Positions 43,469 through 54,780 are shown, counted from the first letter of the stretch. The stretch: 64,000 nucleotides of DNA from Diphasiastrum complanatum (GCA_029204225.1 CM055098.1:48385247-48449246); one strand, 5' to 3'. Numbers and translations are program-made. Notes: a model not told the origin generated them from the letters alone.

Positions 43469-44263
43469 TGGTATCAGATCCAAGTACAAGAGCATAAGCC
43501 ATTGATCTAATGCAAATCCATTTTTAGCAAGTTTTGGTGCTAAAAACTAGTATTGGGAGGGCAAGGTAGAATCTTGATTTTGGTGAGGGTATTTGATCCC
43601 AAACTTGGTAGGGGTCCAAATCCGTACTATCCACATGTGTGGGCACCTCTGAACCTGCATTTAATGCATGGTATTCATTTGATCCAAAGAAATTCAATTT
43701 GTGAGCTTTTGATGTAATTTTTGGTGGAAATCTTAGGATAAGCTACCAAGATTGAGTGCCATTGATTAGATTTGACTTAGGGTCATGAGATCTAATTAAT
43801 CTAGGCTGAAATCAGGTCCTCTAAAATTGTTTTACAGGTCTTGAAAGTACATCAAAAAGTGTGAAAGAGATCAAGTCATTTTTTTGTCCAAAAATAGCAA
43901 GATTTGATTGTAAGTAGATTTCACATCATCTTATCTTCATTCCAACTTTGTGAGGGAGTGCTAGAACTGAGATTATACGTCCATTTGTTGGCTTAGAAAT
44001 CTAATTTGAGTGAAAAACTACAAGAGAAAGACCTTAGTGAGTTTCTAGAGACAATCAAATCCATTTCTTGGGAAGATTTGTTTGAAAGTAGTTTTCATTT
44101 CATCTTATCTTCATTCCAGCTTTGTGAGGGAGTGATAGAACTGTGATTATAAGTGCATTTGTTGGACTAGAAATCAAATTTGAGTGAAACACTGCAAGTG
44201 TGAGACCTTTGTGAGTTTCAAGTCAATCAAATCTATTTCTTGTTTGTAGAAGTCACTAGTAAG
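43469..44263 (+). other. Leader of the nested LTR element
   Basis: Primer site at the left edge, then about 790 non-coding bases before the gag ATG. Two similar segments of about 180 bp (about 43905-44060 and 44090-44225), each with TCATCTTATCTTCATTCCA and GTGAGGGAGTG, form a tandem duplication in the leader. Confidence 0.7.
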
Positions 44264-45805
44264 ATGGGATCTGCTGAAGCATACCTTCTAGAAGCTAGTG
44301 AGAGATTGAATTCTACAAATTATGCTATTTGGAAGGTTAGGATGAAGTCACTCTTGGTGCTCCAAGACCTTCATGAGTTCTTGATTGAAGATGAAGATGA
44401 ACCTCTAGGTGCACAGGAGTTAGCTAGATACAAGAACTTCATTGTGTGAAGATGAATGTGAGCAATGATTTGTTGAGAGAAGTATCAGCATGTACTGGTG
44501 CTAAAGAGGCTTGGGAGTATTTAAAATCAATCTATGAATCTAGTAACACTTCAAGAGTACTCATGCTTAGAAATCAGATTTTGCAAAGCATGAAGAGAAG
44601 TGAGGAGAATGCACAGGATTATGTACTCAGAATCAAGTCTCTAAATAGGGAGTTGGCTTTCATTGGAGAGAAGATTCATGATGGAGAGCTTGTACAAATT
44701 GTTTTTAGTGGTCTAGGAGATGACTTTTCAAATTTGGTCCAAAGTTTTGCCATCCAAGACACTTTGCCAACTATAGAAAAACTTCAGTGTATTAGTGGCT
44801 GAAGAGTGTAGGATGATCCATGCAAAATCTAGGATGAGTTCCTTGTCTTTGCAGGATGGTGATGAGAAAGCCAATTTCTCAATCAAGGGAAAAAAGAACA
44901 CCAATGGAAAGAAGAAGCAGTCAAAGGAGGCCAAAGAAGAGGATGATGCATCAAGCTCAAAGGATAAGTCAAAGCAAAAATGCTTCTTTTGTGGAAAGAA
45001 GGGGCATTATGCATCTGAATGTTACAAGAGGCTAAGAGCACAAGTGGAGGAGGACAAACAAGGAAACCTTGCAAAGGAGGAGGAGGGGGATGAAGTAGAT
45101 GTATTCTTGATGGCATCTACATCCTCACCAACAAGCAATAGCAATTCAAGAGACAATTGGTGGATCGACAGTGGGGCTAGCTCCCACATGTCTTGTGAAA
45201 AGGACTTTTTCTCAACCTTACACTCATTCACTGATGCTAAAAAGTTTGTCTTTACTGCAAATGATGAAGAGTGTAGGATAGATGGTGTTGGCACCATCTC
45301 TTTATATCTAGAATCCTCAAAATGCATGGATCTAGGAAATGTCCTTTATGTACCATCAATCACCAAGAATATGCTTACTGTTGGTCTACTCTTAGAAAGT
45401 GGTTTGGATGTCCACTTTAAGCATGGTGTCTGCTTCATCTTGAAGAATGATGTTTGCATTGCAAAGGGATTTAAACATGGAAGATTGTTTAAGTTGGAAG
45501 CTAGTGTTGCTTTTGAAAGAATGAGCTTGGAAAAGGAGGAGATCACTCAAGAGGAGATTTTGGCAAAGTGTGATCTTGCTTGCATTGAGGAGGAGCATCA
45601 AAAGGAGGAAGATCTTGAGGATCATCCTCAAAGCTTGAGAGTTCCAAGGGAGTCCTCAATGACAATGGCTGAGTCATCAAATTGCATGCAAATTGTCCAT
45701 TCAAGTGTGCATCTTGCAAGGGTGGTGAGCATTGGAGAGTCTACTATCTTTGAGTACTTGTTAGATAGTATTAGTAGACATGGAGTGACTGTTGCTTATC
45801 TTTAA
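44264..45805 (+). pseudogene. gag-protease of the nested LTR element
   Basis: Copia-type gag starts MGSAEAYLLEASERLNSTNY, AIWKVRMKSLL; a one-base shift near 44449 leads to MNVSNDLLREVSACTGAKEA; another near 44800 leads to LVAEECRMIHAKSRM. CFFCGKKGHYASEC (44980-45020) is a perfect CCHC knuckle. NWWIDSGASSHMSCEKDFFS (about 45160-45215) is the aspartic protease with catalytic DSG, followed by LGNVLYVPSITKNMLTVGLL. From about 45500 the frame continues with an acidic stretch (LEKEEITQEEIL, IEEEHQKEEDLEDHP) in place of the pre-integrase domain, and stops at 45805. Repaired at the two shifts, one gag-protease polyprotein would result. Confidence 0.85.
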
Positions 45806-45890
45806 GTTCTATGGTGTTTAGTACTCTTTATGACAAGACAATGAAATTAGATTCTTCAAATCTCCATTCATTGTTGATAAAACAATTTCA

Positions 45891-46388
45891 TTGGATAACT
45901 ATTTTTTTAATAGTTTGAATAGTGTCATAAAAGATGAAACATCATTTGTATTGGAAATCTTTGGGTCCACATGCTTTGAGCATAATCATTCCAATGTAAG
46001 GACCAAAGATTTTCCTATTTCAATGATAGAAATAATGGTAGTGTTTTTCTCTTCTAGAATCTACTTGTTTTCCATCAAAGAAGTTGTCAATGGTGGAAAT
46101 GTGATCTTTCAAAAGTGGAAGATTTGTAAACTTGAAGAAGCACCTTTGGATCAACACCTTATTCAATTCATTGATGGTTTGGAGTCAAGTCAAGTGGAGG
46201 AGCAAGCTCAAGACCCAAGGACTCCAAGAAGAACCTTGAGTATCAAGATGGAGCCATCAAGGCTCAATCATATGGATCAAGCAAGGCAAGTTGTCTTTGG
46301 AAACATTATTTATGCACTTAAAATTTTAATTGATGTATCTTCAAGTGCACGAAATGCCTTGGAATCCATGGCTTGGCATGATGTTTAG
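45891..46388 (+). CDS. Unknown ORF of the nested element
   Basis: 166 codons from ATG to TAG, downstream of gag-protease and before the polypurine tract. Only a stretch at about residues 86-125 (APLDQHLIQFIDGLESSQVE, then PRTPRRTLSIKMEPSRL) vaguely resembles the variable Pro/Arg linker between integrase and RT of Copia. It may therefore be a remnant left after the pol genes were lost, and not a functional gene. No catalytic motif is seen. Confidence 0.4.
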   Translation: MDNYFFNSLNSVIKDETSFVLEIFGSTCFEHNHSNVRTKDFPISMIEIMVVFFSSRIYLFSIKEVVNGGNVIFQKWKICKLEEAPLDQHLIQFIDGLESSQVEEQAQDPRTPRRTLSIKMEPSRLNHMDQARQVVFGNIIYALKILIDVSSSARNALESMAWHDV

Positions 46389-46596
46389 TTTTGAAGTGTG
46401 CTACATGTATATAGACACATTTATGGAACATCTTGTAAGGGATCCTCTAAGAGGTGGTGAAAGATCCTTCATGGACATCATTCTCTATTGGAGTCTCAAA
46501 AGTTCCTTGTTTGTCGCTGGATTTTTTAAACACTTCTAAAAGCTTTCATTCATCTATCAAGAGAGTTGTAAATAGATCAAGCTAAATTTGAGGAGG

Positions 46597-47297
46597 TGTG
46601 AAGAATTGCCAAAAATTGGCAAATCTAGCTTGATCAAAAACCATGTAGAATAGTGTAAATTGTGTACACAAGTGGGTCCCACACATGTGAGGCCATGATG
46701 CCACGTGGGAAACCCATCCTAATGTAGGTTAGTTCAAGTCAAGAGAGTTGGTCATGTCTATTTGGTGGTCATCCCTACTTTATAGGACCTACACCTAAGT
46801 TTAAGGTGAAAATTTGACCAACTAGCTACCTACCAAGCATAACTCTAGGATCTAGGCTAGGGTTTCATTTTAGGTCAAGGAGAGTGAGTTAACTACCTTA
46901 ATACATGCTGGAAATCCACCTAACTTCAAGAAGGAGGTCGAATTTCCTATGTATTCCCTCTCTCCATAGTGAGAAGATAGAAAATTTTTGGAGCTCATTG
47001 GCAATCTCAAGCTAGTTCACTATGTACATTGAGTTTTTGTGATCCAAATGAAACCAAATCGATTTCTACTTGTTTCTCAGGTTGAAGGACGTACTACAGC
47101 CTGTAGTACACACGTGTGGGCTCGGATTTCAATGTTGATCAATGCTTTTGATTGTTAATGCTTGTTGTTTGTCAAATTGCCAATCTAGATCAACTTTTTT
47201 GTGTCTAGTTTTTTGATAGATTGTTAAGCAAGCATCCAATCACTCTTGTGGATCTTTTGTAGATCCATTTATGGTCCTAAAGTACAGTACTTTCACA
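46597..47297 (+). repeat. 3' LTR of the nested element
   Basis: 701 bp, TGTGA...TCACA, ungapped against the 5' LTR. Preceded by a purine tract. Confidence 0.88.
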
Positions 47298-48060
47298 ACT
47301 TCTTCGTCTAGCTCGCCATGTAAGAACACTGTCTTCTCATAAAAAATGTGAATCTTGAGGCCGTATGTAGTTGCATATGCAAAGAGTAGGCTTAAGGATG
47401 CATGTTTCACCACTAGAGAGAAGGTCTCAATGCAGCTGTAATTCTAAGAGAATCCCTTCGCTACAAGTCTGGTCTTGTATCTCCCCATTTGGTCCATACT
47501 TGAGCTTGTAGACCCATTTGCATTGCACTATCTTTCACTTGTCTGGCACTGGTTGCAGTGTCCATAGCTCATTCTTCTTCATGGATTCATTGTCTTCATT
47601 CATGGCTTGGATCCACTTGTCCTTGTCTAGATTGTCGATGGCTTTCTTGAATGTTTGTGGTTCGCCACTGAATCCACAAAAGTCTTCGGATGTTGAAGCC
47701 GAAGTGCCTGACACAAATCTTGTTGGTGCTTTCCTTTCTCTAGTTGATCTCCTGGGTGATTATTCAACTACTACAATGCTCTTACCTTTATCTCTTCGGC
47801 TAGGTCCAGAACCATCTCAGTTTACAGGAGTTGTAGCTGTAGACAGGCCTGTGGTCTTTTCTTCATCTGATCTGTCACTCAGCTGATGTGTTGTTCGAAC
47901 ATCTTCATCTGAGTGTTTGGATTTTGCTCCCTCTATCATGGTTGGCAGGTCGTAGTACTGCTTTCCTAGGTCTTTATGTCCTCATTGTCGGCCATTGTTA
48001 TGGTCTCATCGAACTTGACGTCTATGACAGTGTTTGAAAATCATTAAAATCATCAGATCT
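47298..48060 (-). pseudogene. Copia RT N-terminal part, split by the nested element
   Basis: Minus strand: RRSTRERKAPTRFVSG and TFKKAIDNLDKDKWIQAMNE (47750-47610), KKNELWTLQPVPDK and KWVYKLKYGPNGE (47590-47480), TFSLVVKHASLSLLFA (about 47400), then TVFLHGELDEEV, which continues as YMDQPLGY at 42760. Integrase upstream is not found, so the Copia was already truncated before or after the nesting. Confidence 0.82.
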
Positions 48061-48569
48061 AGAAAACCCTTCCATCAGTAACCTTCACAAACCATCCCAT
48101 TGTCTTCAAAATGCTATTTTCCATCAATGATGAAGTCTACGAGAGTTAGTATACAAACTGATTGATCTGTGAGCAAAAACATGGTTTTGAGCCCTTGCAG
48201 ACAAAATTAACCTTAGGTCCATGAGAAAGAACTCTCTCCACTTTGAATAGAGTCAGAGCCATATCAGATCCAACTGAAGCCTGCGAGAGTTAGTTCCTAG
48301 TAGATATGAAGAAAACAGAATTTTTGACTACAAAATAACACAACCAACCCTCGCACAACCAACCCTCGCACTGAGAACTCTCGCATATGGGATCAATAGG
48401 AAGATCTGCCTCTGTCTACTGTGAAAATTTTAGAGCAATCAGAGCCATGATCAAGGAAACACCATCGTAAAGGACCTAAAATCACACTTTTGGCCAACAA
48501 AACTGATCAGATTCTCAAGGATCTAGACAGATTTCTACAGATCCATCAAGATCCAACTACCTTGGACTC
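48061..48569 (+). other. Unclassified
   Basis: Between the split Copia and a Gypsy gag fragment. ACCAACCCTCGCAC is tandemly repeated at 48346-48375 and words such as GCGAGAGTTAG and TACGAGAGTTAG recur. Possibly leader or LTR of the following Gypsy. No gene. Confidence 0.4.
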
Positions 48570-49740
48570 TCCTGCCAAATGAATCTAAGATTCAGACGAT
48601 CAGTAGCATCCAAGGTGGAAAATCAAGCACCAACCCATCCTAGAGTTGCAGTAGTGCATATCGAACCAGGAGCGGAACCAACAACAATGGAACCAATGGG
48701 TCAACTTGTACCTATCATACCTTTGCAAGCAGTTCAGAGGGCAACCCGTCTCGAAATGCCAAAATATGATGGATCGTCAGATCCAATTAGGTTCCTCCAT
48801 ATCTACGAACAAGCGTGCGAGATCTATGGCAAACAAAATCTGGCGGAAAAGTTGATGCTATTTCCCATGTCACTCATTATTGCAGCACAAGACTGATTCT
48901 TCAATCTTTTGAACGAGAAAAAGTCTACTTGGGAAGGGGTTAAAGCGGCTCTCATTACATGCTTTAAACTAACAAAAATTCCTAAAAGATCCGTTTCTCC
49001 TTTTGAGCAAGGTTAAGATGGAAAAAGACAAAGGGTCTGGGATTACATCGAGCAAACACTTACGATACGAATGCAACACGACCTTGATTCCCGATTATGC
49101 AGTAATAATGTGGTTCCTTAGTATCAGAAGAGGACTCAAATGACGGAAACAATACGCTACATTGCAAGAAGCAATGGAAGATGCGATCAAAGAAGAGGAT
49201 GAAAGTTCAGAAGATGATTCTTATCCTACGTCCCATATTCCAACTCCCTCGGTAGCATCCACCTCAAATGCTTCAAGCGTTTCAACAAATCAGTTGATGG
49301 AGCAAATGGCGAAATTACACAAGCAGCAGATGGAACAATTGACGGCCCAATTTGATTAGAAGCTGAAGGGCTTGCAAGGAGCTACAGTGCCAACTTCTAA
49401 TGCACTTAACAGAACTAGCTGCAATATCCATAAAGAGAAAATTTATGGTGTCCAGTTGCACCAGAACCATACAACAAATGAGTGTATAATTTTGAAGCAA
49501 AATATCAAGTTGACACAACGGTATTGCCATCTGTGCAATGCATCATACCACGAGATGACATTTTGCCCATTCAACCCCATGATCATATCACAAAAGAGAA
49601 ATCAGTATCAAATGTTGTATCCTTATTATCAGGGGGCTCCGAATGCGGCACCGAGGTATGGAGCGTTGAACATTTGGCAACGCATGGCCTTACTTGCACC
49701 ACCAGGGCCAGCTAACAACCAAGTGGCCCATGTGAATTGA
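48570..49740 (+). pseudogene. Gypsy gag
   Basis: Plus strand. LEMPKYDGSSDPIRFLHIYE and QACEIYGKQNLAEKLMLFPM (48750-48870), then a TGA at 48894, where a Trp would be usual, then FFNLLNEKKSTWEGVKAALI, is a retrotransposon-gag domain. A linker with coiled-coil character (LMEQMAKLHKQQMEQLTAQF) follows. The tail has HTTNECIILKQ and YCHLCNASYHEMTFCPFNP, a C-x2-C-x4-H-x4-C knuckle. Stops and frameshifts at 48894, about 49015 and 49358. Protease and pol do not follow. Confidence 0.75.
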
Positions 49741-49748
49741 GCATGAAG

Positions 49749-50600
49749 TGTGAAGAATTTCAGATCATTAAGATCCAAAGCATCCCTTTGATCTTTGGTT
49801 AGAAAGACAAGCAAATCACCAATCTTGCCAAAGTAGAAAAACCAACATCTAATGCAAACTCTAATAAATCTTGGTTTCAATCAAAACATAAAATAATGAA
49901 GCCTGACTCGCCAACCTAAATTTTTCATTTTTGACTTGTCCATTTGATTCACCATCTGCATAGAGTGACTGATAGCCTCAAAGCCATCATGCTGGAAGTC
50001 GACGAGTCAAACAGCCCGACTCGCCATCTGACTCGCCATTTTAAATTTCTCGCCCATTTTGATTTTTCCATCATTTTTCTGACTCGTACTCTAACTCGCC
50101 AACATAGATATCTCTTTGATCTTTCAATATTTTGATTCGCCATTAGTATAGTAGCCAGTATACCACCTAATCTAGACTGGCGAGTCAAAAGTTGTTTGAC
50201 TCATGTCTGTCTGGCTCGCCCATCTCCTGACTCACCACCTGTTCCATTTGACTCGCCATCTTCCCATATAGCTTTGATTATCAACTGTAGCAAGTAGATA
50301 GCTCGGCGAGTCAAAAAGTTCTGACCCGCACTTGCTTGACTCGCCTTTCTCTAACTCGCCAGTCTATGACTCGCCAACTATGACATTTGACAATCAGAAC
50401 CCTTTTGTATTTTTCTAATATTTTTATTTTCTCTAATTGTCTTTTGGATTCGCATTTATGCCGCCATCCATCCATCTGACTTATATTTTGATTCCGATCT
50501 AATCTTGATCTGAGTTCATTATCACTTCAGTTAGATCTTCATTCAGATCCATCATTTGATCGACAAAATATAGAAAAGAACTGCAAAAAATATCTGAGGG
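49749..50600. repeat. Repeat X with an ACTCGCC word array
   Basis: Starts TGTGAAGAATTTCAGATCAT and is alignable for about 150 bp with 60586-60740 (TGTGAAGGATTTCAGATCAT, then GATCTTTGGTTA and ATGCAAACTCTAA). The TGTG start and the Gypsy gag pieces on both sides suggest an LTR. From 49900 to 50390 the word GACTCGCCA (or its complement TGGCGAGTC) appears at least a dozen times at irregular spacing. Confidence 0.55.
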
Positions 50601-50639
50601 ATAAAAACTAAAAAAAGATAAGAAAAACACTTCTCGTTC

Positions 50640-50960
50640 CATTGTATGGTAGGAGATTATCCACCTTGGATCTCCCTGAACTCAAGGAATTTGTCAACGT
50701 ACCGATTGAGATAATCCATGAACCAAATGCCATAGATCCATCCCCAATGGACAATCCTAGGCCATTTGTACTCCACGCAGTCCAGAATTTCTCCAAGATC
50801 GATCTTTCCGAGGTTTGATGGCAAGGGAGATTTGCAACGATTTCTTCAGATCTACACCCAAGCATGTAGGGTCTATGGAGACGACAGCCCGCAAGAGTTT
50901 GCAATGGAAAAGAAATAGAGGTTCTTCAGATGTTCACCCTGGAGGAAGGTCAAGAATACG
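50640..50960 (+). pseudogene. Second Gypsy gag fragment
   Basis: LDLPELKEFVNVPIEIIHEP, then across a frameshift RFDGKGDLQRFLQIYTQACR and VYGDDSPQEFAMEKK. It is collinear with PKYDGSSDPIRFLHIYEQAC of the gag at 48750, so the same gag family. Truncated after about 100 codons. Confidence 0.65.
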
Positions 50961-53080
50961 AGGACGAAGATTTCCTTTGATATGTAGTTCCTGATCGTTG
51001 AAGCCCACGCCGAAATCTTGAAGTGCTATGATTTGACAACTTGGAACACTAACATTTTTTAAAACTTTTTCATGTTGAAACAAATTGGACACAAGTTATG
51101 AAATTCTTGCCACACCTAAACTCAAGTATATTACATACAATCGAATACAACAATCAAAGTAAATATTTCACAGCTCTTTTACAAATAGTTCCAACTACAT
51201 TTGCTAGATATCATGTGAAAAAAATCAATGCACTTATCTACATATCCATTGCTCATAAGAGATATTAGAGATTATTTCATTGTTACAAAATTTCAACATT
51301 TAGACGTCAACATGACCATGATATGATTTGGATAAAAAAATGTTCCTACATACAACAAAATTAACAAAGAGCACGACATATAACTTCTATTGACAAATTC
51401 ATTTCGTATGATAGCAAAAATATTCAAGACGTCCAAATACACAAACATATATGAACATGTATTTGCAAAAAAAATCTTATCCATTGTACATTCACTATCT
51501 GCATCCACCTATGCATACAACCATGATTTCAAAGCCTTTTGGTGATAAAGAAGATGAACTACTACCATATTATATTCGACTACAGAAAAAGATACATGAA
51601 AAAATCAATGTCAACATTACAATATGTAGATATTTGATGAACATTAATATATAGAACTATGCCTAGAACACTAGTAACTACTATATGTCATTGATTGAAC
51701 ATTAAACATCTAATCTTTTGAATTTTCCATAGTGTGTAATGCTCTATTCATGAAGGTGATAGTTGTTCCAACTTTTTCACCTTAATAATTTTAGATTCAT
51801 GAAGTTTAAGAACCAATGTGAAATTTCCATTCATCTTTTTCTCGTATATTTTCGAATATTCAATCATCTAAGCAACAATTTTGCTAAAATCTAACAATAA
51901 GTTGTTGGGTTCATTATACTCTAATGTTTTGCTCTCACATGTGTACACTTCATTTTGGTGAAATGATTAGCCTATAAGGATACTCATGCCTCAAAAAAAA
52001 AAGTTCTTGCTTTTTTTTACTTGAAAGGGATGAGTAAGAGGTAAGTTTTGAATCTTCACATGTGCAAATGCCTCTTGTACAATTTTAGACAATGCAATGT
52101 ATGCTTTACAAATAGTACATGAATTTAGTAGAATTAACTATCGTGTTGCTGAATAAGCCTTGAAAATTGAGTTAACAACATTGGCTGGATTTACTTGAAA
52201 AATGGCAACAAACAATGTCATTTTATCTTTCTCCCTCTAACCATTCTCTTACTAAGTTTCGGTTTCTTGTAGGGCCCTTTTTGAATTGAAATTTTGTCAA
52301 ACTTGAAAAATGGCAACAAACATTGTGGTTTTATTTTTCTCTCTCTAACCAATCTCTTACTAGTTGGTTTCTTATAGAGCACTTTTTGAATTAGGATTTT
52401 CCCTAATTACAGTCACCAACATCCATAGTACATGAATACCAAAAGTCCCTTCAATTTTAGCTCCCGTGTGCATTGTCCCTTCATCCCCTTCTTAAGTTCC
52501 AACCACTATAACCTTGAGTTGCTACGTGTGACCACACCAATAATACCTTGACCTTATCCTTGACTTGATGGAGGAACTTGTCATGAGATCTTGGATCAAT
52601 GAGGGGGAGGACATAATGGTCATGTTCTATCTATAAAAAACATTTAAATGGGTCCAACAATTAAATTATTGACATCTGATGGAAGGCCAAACATGCCAAC
52701 CACTCACAAGTCCCAACCTTGGATAATGATAAAACAAACAACCAAAAAGTCCAAATTGACCTTGATTTATAGAGCTTGGTTGTTTACAAAGAAAAATACA
52801 AAAACAAAAAACAACCACCAAAAAGTGAAGACAACTCAAAAGCATCTCTTTTACAAGTACATGGTTTTTTATTTCAAAACATAGAATAGCTATATTATCA
52901 CACACTAGGTGATTTTTTCCTTCTTAATATTTATGTATAGCTACCACAAAAAATACCCTTATCCGAGTAAGAGGGGAGACACAATTGGACTTTGTATTTT
53001 GATTATTCAGGTTTTGCCATGTTTCCATAATTAAAGTTAGTTTCAAATACACAAGGGAGCTAAGCTAGAGGGACCCAAAT
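50961..53080. other. AT-rich intergenic sequence
   Basis: No gene or coding relic recognised. At 52194-52409 a unit of about 108 bp (CTTGAAAAATGGCAACAAAC, then TCTAACCA-TCTCTTACTA and GCAC/CCC-TTTTTGAATT) is tandemly duplicated. Confidence 0.6.
52194..52409. repeat. Tandem duplication, 108-bp unit
   Basis: Two copies starting CTTGAAAAATGGCAACAAAC at 52194 and 52302. They differ by scattered substitutions and small indels. Confidence 0.78.
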
Positions 53081-53081
53081 A

Positions 53082-53130
53082 CCAGTGGTTGATTGGTTAA
53101 GGCAGCGGTTTTGCTAATTTTGGGATTTAT
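53082..53130 (+). other. tRNA-Ser-like 5' half (SINE head or decayed tRNA)
   Basis: TGGTTGATTGG at 53086-53096 resembles a pol III A box (TGGCNNAGTGG). It is followed by TTAAGGC and, at the right distance, TTTGCTAA (53110-53117), like the anticodon loop of tRNA-Ser(GCU). No B box (GGTTCGANNCC) or acceptor stem follows, so this is not an active tRNA gene. Confidence 0.35.
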
Positions 53131-53479
53131 GCTAGATGTCAACATGAATAAAATAACCATTGAAAAAGACCAACATAAATGAATGCTACCAAGGATAAAG
53201 TAATACTTTAAAAAAATCAAGAACAATGGATGGCTAACATGTCCATTGAAAAATAATTGAAGAAATAGATGTTGACTAGAGGTGAAATAACCATTCAAAA
53301 ATACTGACAAGAATGCATGCCAAAAGGTACTAAAATAATGAGTGAGAAATATCCACAAGGACAATAGATAGTAAAGACTAACCATAAGTAAATATCACAA
53401 CAAAGAGACAAAGCATCACAAGGAGGTAGTCTACATAGAATAAAAAAAAAATTGATGGATCTACCTTGAAAATAAAGCC

Positions 53480-53650
53480 TTGACTTTTTTGAAGAGTTTA
53501 CACAGACCTCAGTATGCATAATTTCAAGTAATTGTGTTACTCTGCTCGAAAAGTTGTGACATGACCTTTCATACATAAGGCTTTGTAATCTGCCACATGA
53601 CACAAAATTGACCTTGTCTGCACATTGGAAATAGGCCTGATATATCAATG
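53480..53650 (-). pseudogene. Copia integrase fragment (tentative)
   Basis: Minus-strand frame: FVSCGRLQSLMYERSCHNFS, then SRVTQLLEIMHTEVC, resembling the knuckle and RAT.PLE.IHTDVCG start of Copia integrase. About 55 codons, nothing flanking it. Confidence 0.45.
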
Positions 53651-54190
53651 GAAGGGCTAAAGCACCACTTTTTGTGGGTATTCTTTCTAATGAGGGGAAG
53701 GTTTTTGTTCGACACCCTTATGTCAAGAGCTGGCCTTCCTTAGTAGAAGGACTTCAAATAGAGACTTTCTCCCATTAAAAACTATCCACAAGAATGGATG
53801 ATAACCCGGGTAAAATAACTCTATAATGTTTAATGCTAATCCTTCACATCATGCCATTTTTTTATTTGAAATAAAAGAGTAATTTAAATGTTGAAAGAGA
53901 TCAAAACAAAATGAGTATTTTGATTTAAAATGACTTAATATGATTTAAAAATGATAATTTGTTGCTTACCACGCAAAAACACATCACCTTTGAACTTAAT
54001 GACACGTCATCTTTGAGGATATGATCACTATAGCTCAAAAGGGACACACATGAATGCATCCAATTAAACCCAAAATGTATGATAAAATAACAATAATAAG
54101 CAAGGTGAATAAAAAAATAAGGTGATTGATATATCACATAAGCAAAGCAAAGCTTTGAAATATTTGAAAATGAAAAATAAAAAGTTACAA

Positions 54191-54536
54191 TTCTAAAGAG
54201 TTTAAAAATTCATTTTAATGCTCTAATTCACAAAAAACGACACCTCATCTTCGCTTGTAATGATTTGTCACCCTATGCTCTAAGTCACATAAGAATGACA
54301 CCTCATCTTAGCTTGGTTAACCCTAACTCCTTCCTTACCTAAAGCAAAGCTGAAAAGAATTCTAAAGAGTTTAAAATTTTATTTTAATGCTCGAATTCAC
54401 AAAAAAACGACACCTCATCTTCGCTTGTAATGATTTGTCACCCTATGCTCGAAGTCACATAAGAATGACACCTCATCTTAGCTTGTTATAATAGGTTAAC
54501 CCTAAACTCTTCCTTACCTACAAGCAAAGCTAAAAA
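54191..54536. repeat. Tandem duplication upstream of ATL-B, 169-bp unit
   Basis: Two copies starting TTCTAAAGAGTTTAAAA at 54191 and 54360. Each contains CGACACCTCATCTTCGCTTG and a second, similar ATGACACCTCATCTTAGCTT, so the unit itself holds an internal duplication. The second copy has a small insertion (TATAATAG). It lies just upstream of the ATL-B promoter module. Confidence 0.82.
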
Positions 54537-54780
54537 GGAAACTAAAAACTATAGGTGCAATGCTTTAAAAAATACAAAAAATTTAAAAGAGGGGCCAAGG
54601 AATGGATAAATAGAAATTAAATTGAAGACTTCACAAGGATTTTATGTATAAAAAAATGTATTAGACATGGCACTGGATGATCTGCAGCCTGCCACCGTTG
54701 GATTCTGTGACTATGGTTAAGATCTCGCCACGAGTAGACCATCGATTGTATTCCAAGTGGCAAGCATGCTACGCGGCAGA
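54537..54780 (+). promoter_or_regulatory. ATL-B promoter with one CCGTTGGAT / GCCACGAG module
   Basis: CCGTTGGAT at 54695 and GCCACGAGTA at 54727: start-to-start 32, the same spacing as in the ATL-A promoter, with one substitution in the G-box. The shared TCGCCACG(T/A) context with the minus-strand ATL-A copy suggests common descent. The transcription start is not located. Confidence 0.5.

Larger units (their letters stand above)
42768..47297 (+). mobile_element. Nested LTR retrotransposon with gag-protease only, 4.53 kb
   Basis: Complete element inserted into the Copia RT gene. 5' LTR 42768-43468 and 3' LTR 46597-47297 are both 701 bp, start TGTGAAGAAT and end TTTCA(T/C)A. By eye they differ at about 16 positions (about 2.3%). 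Flanks are ACTTT (42763-42767) and ACTTC (47298-47302), a 5-bp target duplication with one change; the interrupted Copia frame (E-E-V/Y-M-D) supports ACTTC as original. Primer site TGGTATCAGATC at 43469 adjoins the 5' LTR, and the polypurine-like TTTGAGGAGG ends at 46596. The interior encodes gag and protease, then an unknown region, with no integrase, RT or RNase H. It probably moves using enzymes of another Copia element. Confidence 0.88.

Noticed and set aside
44883-45327. Minus-strand frames opposite the gag-protease gene
   Set aside because: Antisense shadows of the well-supported plus-strand gag-protease.
47518-47886. 122-codon plus-strand frame
   Set aside because: Antisense shadow of the Copia RT N-terminal part, which has clear motifs on the minus strand.
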